From NCBI GenBank assembly GCA_012267415.1, contig JAAXGN010000156.1, positions 46,890-110,889 of the forward strand: a stretch of 64,000 nucleotides of DNA, written 5' to 3'. This document shows positions 41,487 through 52,103 of the stretch, one piece after another (within the stretch, counting starts at the first letter, position 1; the number at the start of each line of letters is the position of its first letter). The notes beneath the pieces were generated by a model. It worked only from the letters and a program-made list of their open reading frames with translations. It was not told the DNA's origin and made no database searches. The position numbers and the translations under genes were made by a program. The DNA comes from Candidatus Poribacteria bacterium. GTDB lineage: Bacteria; Poribacteria; WGA-4E; WGA-3G.

Positions 41487-41656
41487 CAGTCCCGTAGGGA
41501 CGATATGTTTATAGATCCTGGTTGAACACCCGTTCTTTAGTCCCGTAGGGACGATATGTTTTTGCTTTTGCCTTATTTTGCACATATCGTCCCTACGGGA
41601 CTAAAGAGGGTTAACAGCACATTTTACTATAAACATAGCGTCCCTACGGGACTAAA
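41487..41656. repeat. Four copies (two direct, two inverted) of REP-like TTTAGTCCCGTAGGGACGATATGTTT
   Basis: Copies at 41487-41514, 41536-41561, 41581-41606 (inverted), 41631-41656 (inverted). Confidence 0.92.
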
Positions 41657-41699
41657 GACATACTCATAACAGATTAATTCCATAAATTTTTGTATGATC

Positions 41700-43838
41700 C
41701 TAATTTTGTGTCTCTACAGCATCCGTTATGGAAGCGAAATCCCATAGTAGCACCATTCCGTCCACACTTACAGATGCAAGTGTCTTGCCATCCGGACTGA
41801 ATGAAATCATATAAGTTGAAAGTGCCTGTGCTCTGAGTGCTTTCATTTGTTTGCCAATTTTAGCATCCCACAATTCTATAGTCGGATCAAAACTTCCACT
41901 CAAAAGGAATTTTCCATCTGGACTAAATACCAATGCTTGCACAGAACTATAAAGGTGATGTCCTTCAATAGTTTTCTTCAGTTCACTTGTCTCTACATCC
42001 CAGAATTGAATTTTTTCATCGCGACCGCCACTTACGAGTGTTTTTCCATCCGAACTGAACGCAATACATCTAACTGTAAAATTATGTGCTTTAAGTGTTC
42101 TTTTCAGTTTCCCTGTAGCGGTATCCCAAAAATGAATAGTACCATTCGTGCTCGCATAGGCAATTGTTTTACCATCTGGACTAAATGCCATTGCAATAAG
42201 AAAAGCATTAGCCTTATGTCCCGTCAATGTGTGTTCAAGTTTCCCTGTTGTGACGGACCATAACCGGATACTATTATCATTACTTTCACTTGCGAGTAGT
42301 TTTCCATCTGGACTAAACAAAACATGTCTTACAATATCTGAGTGCCCCAGCATTGTATCCTTATGTTTTCCCGTTGCGGCATCCCACAAACGGACAGAAT
42401 TGTCCCAGCTGCCGCTTGCTAATACAGTTCCATCAGGACTGAATGCTACTGAGGAAACCGTAGACCGATGTCCTCTAAGTGTCATTTTGTGTTTTTCCGT
42501 GGTGACATCCCACAACCGAATAGTTTTATCACCACTGCCACTGGCAATTGTCAACCCATCCGGACTGGAATCCAGGCAGGTAATATCTCTTCTATGTCCT
42601 TTTAGAATATTCCTTTGTTTTCCCGTTTCAACATCCCATAGACGAATAGTCCTGTCTTTTCCGATAGTTGCAAGTGTTTTCCCACCAGAGCAAAATGTTA
42701 TAACTTTGGTTAGATGGTATAAGTATTTGTGTGGTGGATTTAGAGAGCGCGCAGTTTGGTTAACAACACTATTATGTCCTTTCAGTGTATTCTTGTGTTT
42801 TACTTTGGGAACGTCCCATAGGTAGGCTATACTATCTTTACTCAAACTCAAGAGTGATTTTCCATCTGGATTAAATACTACTTTTTGAATTTCATCTGAA
42901 TGTTTTTTTAACTTTTTCTTTCGTTTTCCAGCTGCGACATCCCACAATATGACGGTTTTATCACTACTTCCGCTTGCAAGCATTTTGCCATCTGGACTAA
43001 AGGCAAGATTGGTAATACCCTTTTTGTGTCCTTTAAGGGTATGTATTTGCGTACCAGCTGCGACATCCCATAGACGAATAACATTGTCAGAACCACCGCT
43101 TGCAATGGTTTTTCCATCCGGACTGAACGTTACACACCTGACAGACTCAGTATGTCCTTTTAGTTTCCGTTTTTCCTTATTGTTAATAGTATCCCGTAAT
43201 TGAACATCATTACCATAACCACTTGCCAGAATAGTACCATCAGGACTAAAATCCATGTTTCCAGACGGCCATGAAGATGGCCATCCACGGAGTTCAGTCT
43301 TATGAGTGTGTGTTGTGATATCCCACAAATCAATCCTGCCGGAAAAACGAGTCGCGAGCGTATTGCCATCCCCAATAAAGGATACGTATTCAAATCGAGT
43401 ATAAGAATCGCCATCGCCATCACGAATGATTGTATTCCTATGTTTTAGGGGTAGCGTGTCCCATAGGTGGACCGTTCCATCTTCACTTGCCGTCGCGAGT
43501 GTTTTGCCATCCGGACTAAACGCTATTAAAACAGCACCCGTTCGTCCTGTGAGAAGTCTCTGTTCTTCTAAGGTATTGCCATCATAGAACCAAATACCGG
43601 TTTTACTCGCAACTACCAATTGTTTACCATCTTGAGAATACGCTATATCCAAAATATGACCTTTACCAATACGAACTTTCACACCTTTGGGTAGATTCCA
43701 CTGAGGAGCTTCGTGGGTGGATATATCTGGACGATTGCGTATTAATAAAGTTCCAAACACTAAGACAACAGAAAGGATACCAAACACAATTAAGATTGAA
43801 GCCCATTTTGCTTTCATTATCACAGTCCCTTTAGTCAA
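41700..43838 (-). CDS. WD40-repeat protein, membrane-anchored (long paralog 1)
   Basis: 712 aa; N-terminal TM; many FSPDGKTLASGS..TIRLWD repeats. Confidence 0.95.
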   Translation of the reverse strand: MTKGTVIMKAKWASILIVFGILSVVLVFGTLLIRNRPDISTHEAPQWNLPKGVKVRIGKGHILDIAYSQDGKQLVVASKTGIWFYDGNTLEEQRLLTGRTGAVLIAFSPDGKTLATASEDGTVHLWDTLPLKHRNTIIRDGDGDSYTRFEYVSFIGDGNTLATRFSGRIDLWDITTHTHKTELRGWPSSWPSGNMDFSPDGTILASGYGNDVQLRDTINNKEKRKLKGHTESVRCVTFSPDGKTIASGGSDNVIRLWDVAAGTQIHTLKGHKKGITNLAFSPDGKMLASGSSDKTVILWDVAAGKRKKKLKKHSDEIQKVVFNPDGKSLLSLSKDSIAYLWDVPKVKHKNTLKGHNSVVNQTARSLNPPHKYLYHLTKVITFCSGGKTLATIGKDRTIRLWDVETGKQRNILKGHRRDITCLDSSPDGLTIASGSGDKTIRLWDVTTEKHKMTLRGHRSTVSSVAFSPDGTVLASGSWDNSVRLWDAATGKHKDTMLGHSDIVRHVLFSPDGKLLASESNDNSIRLWSVTTGKLEHTLTGHKANAFLIAMAFSPDGKTIAYASTNGTIHFWDTATGKLKRTLKAHNFTVRCIAFSSDGKTLVSGGRDEKIQFWDVETSELKKTIEGHHLYSSVQALVFSPDGKFLLSGSFDPTIELWDAKIGKQMKALRAQALSTYMISFSPDGKTLASVSVDGMVLLWDFASITDAVETQN

Positions 43839-43859
43839 GACAAACGATTTTTCTATTTC

Positions 43860-45473
43860 TCAATCAGAAGCGTCGACTATAAAAGATAAGTCCCACAGAA
43901 GAATTGTATCGTCAGTACCGTCACTTGCAAGTGTTTTTCTGTCAGCACTAAGAGATAGACCACTTATGATAGCTGTATGACCCATCAAGATCTTTTTGTA
44001 TAGTCCATCGGTTACATTCCATAGATGGATATAATCAGATATCTTTCTGATAGCAATAAGTTTTCCACTATTGGTGAACAACAAACCATCCCAAAAGTAC
44101 TCCGTAGGTGTTGAGAGTGTCATTTTAGGTTTTCCTGTGTGTATATTCCATAAGCGAACACTACCATCATAACTTCTACTCGCTAACATATCACCGTCAG
44201 GACTGAATAACACTTGACTAATTTCTTCAATATGTCCCGTAAAGGTCATTTTAGGAGCACCTGTGGCAGTATCAAATAGGTAGATGTTACCGTCTATGCT
44301 GCCACTTGCCAGCATACTTCCATCACGACTAAACGCTACACAAGAAATGATCCCCATCCGTTCCGCAAGGAATACTTCATGCGTGCCTGTTTCAAGATTC
44401 CACATTATGATGAGACCATCTTCACTCCCGCTTGCAAGCAGTTTTCCATCTGGACTGAAAGCAAGACCGTTAATGAAACCTTGATGCACTAACAATGTCT
44501 TTGTCAGTTTCCCACTGTCTATGTTCCATAGACGGATTGTTCCATCCCGACTCCCATTTGCCAGTGTTTTTCCATCCGGACTGAACGCAACACTATCAAC
44601 AACCCACTGATCTAATAAATCGACACGGTTAAAATATCTATTACGTCTATACGTAACGTTGTATCTTGTAAGCGTATTCTTTAAGTTTCCTGTGAGAACA
44701 TCCCACACCTGAATAGGGGCACCCGAACGCAAGCTCGCAAGTGTCCGTCCATCAGGACTCAGAGAAATCCGAGCTGAGTAAATGAACCCCGTATTATCTG
44801 TAAGTATTTTTTTTAGTTTAAGCGTTTGTGTATCTCGTATTCTAATCGTAGAATCGTAAATATGTGTGTAAGCGAATGTTTTCCCATCAGGACTAAACGC
44901 TATGCTATCAAGTTCTCTGTCTTTTTCATTGAATGAGGAATAGTCTATATTTAATTTTTTTTCTTGAAACAATTGTATGGTTCTATTCTCTTTCTCAATA
45001 GTAAATGTCTTTCTGTCAGCATTGAAGTAAGCGTTTTCTCCCAAAAAGATCTTTCTATTTTTCCCAGATTGAACATCACACAAATAAACTGTGTTGTCAT
45101 CAGTTTCATTTAGTAGTGTTTGTCCATCAACACTGAATGTTGTGTTAGTGATTTCCTCTATATATGCGTTATATTTCAGTGGGAACGGGAGTAGTGTGAG
45201 TACTTGATAAGTTTTAGTGTCATATAACCAAATTCCGATAGAAGTAACGACTGCTAATGTATCGCCATCAGGAGAATACGACAGCTGTTGAATGTGTCCT
45301 TTACCAAGACGACCTTTAGCATCTTCGGGTAGACTCATCTGTGTGTAATTTTGGGCAAAACTGTTCGGGAGGTATAGCGTTAAGAGAATACAGAACAGTA
45401 AACCTACTAATAGCAGACTGAGGTAAAATACTTTGGTATTCATTACACCTATTTCCTTTCTGATAAGACTCAT
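43860..45473 (-). CDS. WD40-repeat protein (short paralog 1)
   Basis: 537 aa; signal peptide, SPDG/RLWN repeats; true start probably MNTKVF (45443). Confidence 0.92.
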   Translation of the reverse strand: MSLIRKEIGVMNTKVFYLSLLLVGLLFCILLTLYLPNSFAQNYTQMSLPEDAKGRLGKGHIQQLSYSPDGDTLAVVTSIGIWLYDTKTYQVLTLLPFPLKYNAYIEEITNTTFSVDGQTLLNETDDNTVYLCDVQSGKNRKIFLGENAYFNADRKTFTIEKENRTIQLFQEKKLNIDYSSFNEKDRELDSIAFSPDGKTFAYTHIYDSTIRIRDTQTLKLKKILTDNTGFIYSARISLSPDGRTLASLRSGAPIQVWDVLTGNLKNTLTRYNVTYRRNRYFNRVDLLDQWVVDSVAFSPDGKTLANGSRDGTIRLWNIDSGKLTKTLLVHQGFINGLAFSPDGKLLASGSEDGLIIMWNLETGTHEVFLAERMGIISCVAFSRDGSMLASGSIDGNIYLFDTATGAPKMTFTGHIEEISQVLFSPDGDMLASRSYDGSVRLWNIHTGKPKMTLSTPTEYFWDGLLFTNSGKLIAIRKISDYIHLWNVTDGLYKKILMGHTAIISGLSLSADRKTLASDGTDDTILLWDLSFIVDASD

Positions 45474-45540
45474 CGTAGGAGCAAGGTTTCGTAGGGGCGG
45501 GGTTTCCCCGCCCGCGTATTACCCAGTTAATAATTTAATC
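45471..45540. repeat. Dispersed GTTTCGTAGGGGCGGGGTTTCCCCGCCCGCGTATTAC repeat, copy 2
   Basis: Near-identical to 63863-63930. Confidence 0.88.
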
Positions 45541-45582
45541 TTCATCTGGGGTTTATACTAGTAATATCATGGAATGATGATC

Positions 45583-47691
45583 CTAATTTTGTGTATCTAC
45601 AGAATCAGCTATGGAAGCAAAATCCCATAACAGTACTGTACCATCTTGACTACCCGTTACGAGTGTTTTCCCATCCGGACTAAAGGTGATAGTATCAACA
45701 CTTCCCGTATGTGCGTTGAGGGTTCGCTTGTGTTCACCAGAGTCAGCATCCCGCAGTTGTATAGTCGTGTCGTGACTTCCGCTCAAAAGGAATTTACGAT
45801 CTGGACTATATACCAATGTTTTCACAATATGATTATGTGCTTCAAGTTTTTTCTTCGGCTCACCGGTATCTGCATCCCAAAACTGAATAAAATTAGCACC
45901 ACCGCTGGCAAGTGTTTTTCCATCCGGACTGAACGAAATACATGCCATTAAAAACATATCTGCTTTAAGTGTTTTTTTCAGTTTCCCTGTAGCGACATCC
46001 CACATGTGAACGGTACTTGCCGCACTACCGTTTGCTAAGGTTTTTCCGTCCGGACTGAACGCTATTGCGATATGAAAGTAATTGTGCTTATGTCCAGTAA
46101 GTGTGTGTTTATGTTTACCTGTTTCGACATACCACAACCGGATACTATCATCTTTACTCTCACTTGCGAGTAGTTTTCCATCTGGACTAAACAGAACATG
46201 TTTTACAATATCTGTATGTCCTTGAAGCGTTTTTTTATGTCTTCCCGTTGCAGCATCCCACAAACGGACAGAATTGTCATAACTACCACTTGCCAATACA
46301 GTTCCATCAGGACTGAATGCTACAGTGGAGACAGTTGAGCGATGTCCTCTAAGTGTCTTTATGTGTTTTTCCGTGGTGAAATCCCACAACCGAACGGTTT
46401 TATCATTGCTTCCAGTGGCAATTGTCAATCCATCCGGACTGGAATCTATGCTTGTAATAGCTTGACTATGTCCTTTCAGTGTACGCTTATGTTTCCACGT
46501 TTCAATATCCCATAGCCGAATCATATTCTTTTCTATACCTGCAAGTGTTTTGCCGTCAGCACTAAACAATAACCCATTGGTTATTCGGTGATTTACAATA
46601 TCAGTATGTCCTTTCAGTGTATGCTTATGTCTTCCTTTAGGAACATCCCACAGATGAACTATACTATCTTTACACAAACTCAAGAGTGTTTTTCCATCTG
46701 GACTAAATACCACCTTCTGAATTTCATCTGAATGTTTTTTTAACTTTTTCTTCCGTTTTCCAGAAGCGACATCCCACAAGATGACAGTTTCATCCTGACT
46801 TCCACTTGCAAGCGTTTTTCCATCTGGACTAAAGGAGAGGCTTGTAACAGAAGTATTATATCCTTTAACAGGAGTTTTATGTCCTTTAAGGGTATGTTTT
46901 TGCGTACCAGTTGCGACATCCCATAGACGAATAACATCGTCAAAACCACCGCTGGCAATGGTTTTTCCATCCGGACTGAACGTTACACACCTGACAGTAT
47001 TTTTATGTCCTTTTAACTTCTGTTCTTCCTTATTATTAATAGTATCCCATAATTGAACATCATTATTACCACTACCACTTGCCAGAATAGTACCATCAGG
47101 ACTAAAGTCCATATTTCCATGTGGCCACGTGTGTAGTTCAGTCTTATGTGTGTTGGTAGTGAGATCCCATAAATCCATCTTACCGAGATACCAACTTGCC
47201 AGCATATTACCATCACCAATGAATGATACATAATTAAACGTAAAGTGATCTCTATGATCAGTATCACGAATGAATGTATGCTTATGTTTTAATGTTAACG
47301 TGTCCCATAGACGAATTGTTTTATCTTCACTTGCGGTTGCGAGTGTTTTACCATCGGGACTAAACGCTAAGCTTGAAACTGCACCTGTATGTCCTGTGAG
47401 GAGTGTTTGTTCTTCTAAGGTGTTGGCGTCATAGAACCAAATACCGGTTGCACTTGCTACTACTAATTGTTTACTATTCGGAGAGAAGACAATGTCAGTA
47501 ATTCTTCCTTTACCGAGACGCGCTTTCACGTCTTTGGGTAGATGCCACTGCGGTGCATCGTGAATGTATGTATCTGGACGATTGCGTGTTAATAGCGTTA
47601 GAAACACTAATACGACAGAGACAATACCTATTACAAGTAAGATTGAAACCCGTTTTGCTTTCATTATTTCAAAACCCTTTGGAAAACTCAC
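45583..47691 (-). CDS. WD40-repeat protein, membrane-anchored (long paralog 2)
   Basis: 702 aa; co-linear with the 712-aa protein. Confidence 0.95.
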   Translation of the reverse strand: MSFPKGFEIMKAKRVSILLVIGIVSVVLVFLTLLTRNRPDTYIHDAPQWHLPKDVKARLGKGRITDIVFSPNSKQLVVASATGIWFYDANTLEEQTLLTGHTGAVSSLAFSPDGKTLATASEDKTIRLWDTLTLKHKHTFIRDTDHRDHFTFNYVSFIGDGNMLASWYLGKMDLWDLTTNTHKTELHTWPHGNMDFSPDGTILASGSGNNDVQLWDTINNKEEQKLKGHKNTVRCVTFSPDGKTIASGGFDDVIRLWDVATGTQKHTLKGHKTPVKGYNTSVTSLSFSPDGKTLASGSQDETVILWDVASGKRKKKLKKHSDEIQKVVFSPDGKTLLSLCKDSIVHLWDVPKGRHKHTLKGHTDIVNHRITNGLLFSADGKTLAGIEKNMIRLWDIETWKHKRTLKGHSQAITSIDSSPDGLTIATGSNDKTVRLWDFTTEKHIKTLRGHRSTVSTVAFSPDGTVLASGSYDNSVRLWDAATGRHKKTLQGHTDIVKHVLFSPDGKLLASESKDDSIRLWYVETGKHKHTLTGHKHNYFHIAIAFSPDGKTLANGSAASTVHMWDVATGKLKKTLKADMFLMACISFSPDGKTLASGGANFIQFWDADTGEPKKKLEAHNHIVKTLVYSPDRKFLLSGSHDTTIQLRDADSGEHKRTLNAHTGSVDTITFSPDGKTLVTGSQDGTVLLWDFASIADSVDTQN

Positions 47692-47698
47692 ACTATGC

Positions 47699-49285
47699 TT
47701 AGTCCGTTGTATTTAATATGGCCGTCATGTCCCACAGAAGTATTGTTCCATCACCACTATGACTTGCCAGTGTTTGCTTGTCAGCACTAAGAAATAGATT
47801 TTTTATAAAAGATGTATGTCCCACCAATGTCTTTTGATACTGTCCATCGGTTACATTCCATAGATGGATGAATCCGAACTCGCTTCTGATAGCAATAAGT
47901 TTACCGTTATCAGTGAATAACATCTCTCTCCAAAAGATTTCCATAGGTGTTGAGATCGTCATCTTAGATTCTCCCGTGTGTATATCCCTTATGCGCACAC
48001 TACCATCATAGCTTCTACTCGCTAACATATCACCGTCAGGACTGAATAACACTTGACTAATTTCTTCAATATGTCCCGTAAAGGTCATTTTAGGAGTGCC
48101 TGTTGCAACATCAAATAGGTGTATATTTCCATCTGTGTTGCCACCTGCCAACATTTTCCCGTCACGGCTAAACGCTACACAAGAGATAGATCCCATGCGT
48201 TCAGCAAGGAGTGCTTTATGCGTGCCTGTTTCGAGATTCCACACCAGAATGAGACCATCTTCACTCCCGCTTGCAAGTTTTTTTCCATCTGGACTGAAAG
48301 CAGGACCGTTAATGAAGTCTTTATGTTCTATCAATCTCTTTTTCAGTTTTCCACTGTCTATATTCCATAGACGGATTGTTCCATCGCGACTCCCATTTGC
48401 CAATGTTTTTCCATCCGGACTGAACGCAACACTATCAACCACGCTATGATTTGCAATACGGATGCGGTTAAGATGTCGATTTGATCTAGATGTCACTTTG
48501 TATCCTTTAAGCACGTTTTTCAAGTTTCCTGCGGTTACATCCCACACATAAATAGGTAAACTCGGATACAAGGTAGCGAGCGTCCGTCCATCAGGACTAA
48601 GCGTAATCCGATATGAATAAACGAACTCCATATTTTCTGTAAGTATCTTTTTGAGTTTAAGGGACTGTGTATCCCGTATCCTAATCGTAGACTCGTGGGT
48701 ATGTGTGTAAGCGAATGTTTTGCCATCAGAACTAAACGCTATGCTATCAATTTTCTTGTCTTTTTCATTGAATGAAGTATAGCCTAAATTTAATTTTTTT
48801 TCTTGAAACAATTGTACGGTTGTATTCTCTTTTTCAATGGTAAATGTATCTCTGTCAAGACTGAAGTAGACTCCATCTCCCTTAAATATCGTTCTGTTCT
48901 CTCCTGAGGTAACCTCCCACAAATATACACTATTCTGGTCAGTTTCAGCTAAAAGTGTTTGTCCATCAACACTGAATGTTGTGTTAATGATGTCCTCTGA
49001 TACACCTCTATATTTATTCAGTGGGAATGGGAGTAGTGTGAGTCCTTGATACGTTTTGGTGTCATATAGCCAAATACCGATAGAAGTGACGACTGCTAAT
49101 GTATTACCATCAGGAGAATACAATAGGTGCTGAACGCGTCCTTTACCAAGACGGCTTTTAGCATGTTCCGGTAATCCCATCTGTGTGTAATTTTGGGCAA
49201 AACTATTCGGTAGATATAACGTTGAGAAAATAGAGAACAGTAAGACCTTTAAAAACATGTTAAGGGTTGATGTTCTGGTTTTCAT
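47699..49285 (-). CDS. WD40-repeat protein (short paralog 2)
   Basis: 528 aa; co-linear with the 537-aa protein. Confidence 0.92.
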   Translation of the reverse strand: MKTRTSTLNMFLKVLLFSIFSTLYLPNSFAQNYTQMGLPEHAKSRLGKGRVQHLLYSPDGNTLAVVTSIGIWLYDTKTYQGLTLLPFPLNKYRGVSEDIINTTFSVDGQTLLAETDQNSVYLWEVTSGENRTIFKGDGVYFSLDRDTFTIEKENTTVQLFQEKKLNLGYTSFNEKDKKIDSIAFSSDGKTFAYTHTHESTIRIRDTQSLKLKKILTENMEFVYSYRITLSPDGRTLATLYPSLPIYVWDVTAGNLKNVLKGYKVTSRSNRHLNRIRIANHSVVDSVAFSPDGKTLANGSRDGTIRLWNIDSGKLKKRLIEHKDFINGPAFSPDGKKLASGSEDGLILVWNLETGTHKALLAERMGSISCVAFSRDGKMLAGGNTDGNIHLFDVATGTPKMTFTGHIEEISQVLFSPDGDMLASRSYDGSVRIRDIHTGESKMTISTPMEIFWREMLFTDNGKLIAIRSEFGFIHLWNVTDGQYQKTLVGHTSFIKNLFLSADKQTLASHSGDGTILLWDMTAILNTTD

Positions 49286-49315
49286 GACATCTATCTCCTT
49301 ATGGTCAAGTAGATT

Positions 49316-51667
49316 TCACGCATTCTGAATCAATTTAAACTTATGCGCAGCTTCTTCAACGCCAACAAACCGACTGTATATCGCAACGTGGCTTAACTTA
49401 CCATCCCAATTCCTACCACCATTTGCTTCATCACCGAATAGTAGCGGGTATAGTTCCCAATTGCTAAAGTCGCCTTGAATGCTATTGCCGGAATAGATCA
49501 ACTTACCATCAACGTAGCAGCAGATGTTCCCATCAAAATAGCTGACAATAACGTGTGTCGGTTTTCCTAATTTGATCTCACCAAAAGAGAATTCACCACC
49601 TTGTCCGTTTTCACCAGTGCGTGGCGTCCGAATTCGTATTGCAAAGCGGTTACCATCTTGTCCTAAAGTGAAGTTGCGATGCGTGTGGTCCTTTGAAAAA
49701 GAGATAATCCGAGCTGGACCACTCTGATTCAGATTGTCTGTTGTAATCAAACATTCAATCGTGAGTTGATTACTTTCCTTGCAGGTAGCAAGTAGCGTAT
49801 CATTTTCATTCTTAGCTACGAACGAACCACCAGTTAGATCCATCTGTCCATCTTCAGTGAATTTTGCGTCACCACGTGTTTCAAGTTCACTGCTATAGAA
49901 TGGGTCATAACAGAGAATAATGAGATCATCGCGTGAACCGGGAAACTCTGTATGTGTGTGAAAGTCTGCGGGGACCTCTGGCAACACCTGAATTGTGAGT
50001 GCTGTTGTTGATGTCGCTCCTTCTGCATCAGTAACTTGTAACGTGGCAGTATATTGTCCCAAGTTTTCATACACGTGTGTGGGATTTGATTCATCAGATG
50101 TTGTGCCGTCTCCTAAATCCCAATGTGATGTGAAATTACCTTCCGATGAGAACGTAACTGTGAGCGGCGCACTCCCTTGAAGCACATCTGCGGATGCTTT
50201 GGCTTCAGGACGCAGCTTCTCTCCCAGTGTATAAGGTGTAAATCGGTACGCAAAATCGTGATGAGTTGATGTGAACGTATATTCACCAGGCTGTGCTGTG
50301 CCGATAGGCAGTATCTTCATGTTCCACGTATCAACACCATCAATTTTGTAGGGTTGGTCTCCCTGTAGTTCTACTGTTATTGTTTGTGGAGCGGTTGTGT
50401 AAACGAGATAGTATTCTCCTTGTTTGGCGAGAATATACCGTCCTTTGTCATCTCCTATCGGTTTAAGCGTGTCAAACGGAGGGGCATCTGCCATAAAGTC
50501 TTTGAGAAATGCTATACGAGGCGGACTTTCGCCACGCAGCACACCACCTTTTGCCCACCAGAGCAAGTCTTCAGGATGTTTGTATGTCTCTCCGTGTCCG
50601 ACATAGCACCCCGATACAGTTCCTGCCCAAAAATTCTGGACCATCTGTTGAGCGGTAATGTTTCCCCATCCTTGTGGAATATCTCCTTCGTAGCGACACT
50701 CATCGTAGATAACAGGTTTTTTGTATTGGCTGCGATAGTGAATACCTTCTGCCATATTAGAGGTCTGGATACTTGTATGCGTCACCCACGGTTTGCTATG
50801 GTCATACCAACGTCTGCAATTGTGAATACCGCGAAGTCGTTGGTACGGGTCGTGGTCACGAATTATCTGGAAAAACCGGTCCCAATCCGATTCCTGTTTA
50901 GCAGGCATGATGTCATATTCATTAGCGAGAGACCACCACACATTACGAAAAGCAGCTAAACGTGCAACAGCATAACGGATATAGCGATCATCGCTTGCAG
51001 CATCCATATTCTCAAAATCCCACCGGTCATAAGTGTGGAAAAGGATAACATCCGCTTCAATGCCAAGGTCCAACAGGTCTTGGACACGTTGCTCAAAATG
51101 TTGCCAGAATTCAGGATTAAATCTTGTGAAGTCCCAATCCTTTAATGGTTGACCTTCATACGGATAGTAGATAGGTTCATTTTTGTTGTAGGAATAATCT
51201 TTAGGAAAAATACACATCCGCATCTTATTGAAGGAGGCCTCAGTAAGCGTTTTGAGTGTCTGTTCCTCCATCGCTTCACCCTGATGTACCCAAGCGTAGC
51301 AAGTTGTTCCAAACTGATGATACGGCGTGCCATCGGCATAACGCAGATAGAAGTCTTTATAAACGTGAACAGGTCCGTGATTTTCTTCGGATGGGGTGGT
51401 GCAGGTAAACGCTCCTGTTTTACCGTTGAGTTCTGCCGTGTTACTCTTTGTCGTGTAAGTCCATTCTCCAATCTCATCGGGACTAAACCTGACTTTATAT
51501 ACGCCGTTTCCATCGTAAAAGCCTTGCGGTTCAAAACTGCGATCCTTCTGTTTAAATTCGGCTGAAAACTCCACTTCAATGAAGGGATTCCCTGAATCAG
51601 GACCATTCAAACTAAGCTCATAAATTCCCCAACGTTCAACCATAGACCTTTCCTTGTTTGCTTTCAA
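49316..51667 (-). CDS. DUF5060/DUF4038 (GH140-like) glycoside hydrolase with PKD and LamG-like domains
   Basis: 783 aa; WGIYELSLNGPDSGNPF, GTPYHQFGTTCYAWVHQ, NVWWSLANEYD; PKD-type WDLGDGTTSDESNPTHVYENLGQYTATLQVTD; C-terminal concanavalin-like region. Confidence 0.85.
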   Translation of the reverse strand: MKANKERSMVERWGIYELSLNGPDSGNPFIEVEFSAEFKQKDRSFEPQGFYDGNGVYKVRFSPDEIGEWTYTTKSNTAELNGKTGAFTCTTPSEENHGPVHVYKDFYLRYADGTPYHQFGTTCYAWVHQGEAMEEQTLKTLTEASFNKMRMCIFPKDYSYNKNEPIYYPYEGQPLKDWDFTRFNPEFWQHFEQRVQDLLDLGIEADVILFHTYDRWDFENMDAASDDRYIRYAVARLAAFRNVWWSLANEYDIMPAKQESDWDRFFQIIRDHDPYQRLRGIHNCRRWYDHSKPWVTHTSIQTSNMAEGIHYRSQYKKPVIYDECRYEGDIPQGWGNITAQQMVQNFWAGTVSGCYVGHGETYKHPEDLLWWAKGGVLRGESPPRIAFLKDFMADAPPFDTLKPIGDDKGRYILAKQGEYYLVYTTAPQTITVELQGDQPYKIDGVDTWNMKILPIGTAQPGEYTFTSTHHDFAYRFTPYTLGEKLRPEAKASADVLQGSAPLTVTFSSEGNFTSHWDLGDGTTSDESNPTHVYENLGQYTATLQVTDAEGATSTTALTIQVLPEVPADFHTHTEFPGSRDDLIILCYDPFYSSELETRGDAKFTEDGQMDLTGGSFVAKNENDTLLATCKESNQLTIECLITTDNLNQSGPARIISFSKDHTHRNFTLGQDGNRFAIRIRTPRTGENGQGGEFSFGEIKLGKPTHVIVSYFDGNICCYVDGKLIYSGNSIQGDFSNWELYPLLFGDEANGGRNWDGKLSHVAIYSRFVGVEEAAHKFKLIQNA

Positions 51668-52103
51668 CTGTACCGAAGCCTCCCCAAGAGAAATAATTCA
51701 TAAGAGAACAACTATAGGATAAATGTATGTCAAAACTCGCCTCAGTAATTCAGGACAGTATAGTTGATTTCAATATGAAAAGTGAAATATCTGATACATC
51801 ACAGTATACTTGAAAAGCCAACACCTGTCAAGTTAACAATGGGACGTCAGGGGACGTTAGACCAGTTTCTGAGCAATCCTGTCCAGAAAATGAACAGAAA
51901 CCTATCAATATCTCTATCAGAACCCGTAAGAAACATACACTATAGACCTACTCTTTAGATAAACCATTTTGGCATAAAAATTGCTAATTGCTATTGTTAA
52001 AAATGGAGAACTTGTTGAATTACGAATTGATTTTGGAGCAGCGAAAATGACTAAATTAAAGCACCTATATCCTATGCAGAAAAAGAGAAGTAAGGGAAAT
52101 GCC

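Noticed and set aside
41487-41656. Possible CRISPR array (repeated ~26-mers)
   Set aside because: Only four copies, mixed orientation, irregular spacing, internal palindrome; fits REP-like elements and no cas genes are present.
41847-43980. Plus-strand ORFs of 84-198 aa opposite the WD40 genes
   Set aside because: Antisense to convincing WD40 frames, with periodic low-complexity content created by the repeats.
41700-49285. WD40 proteins as part of a defence system (e.g. with NACHT/STAND ATPases)
   Set aside because: No nuclease, ATPase, protease or TIR partner nearby; signal peptides/TM anchors point to the envelope.
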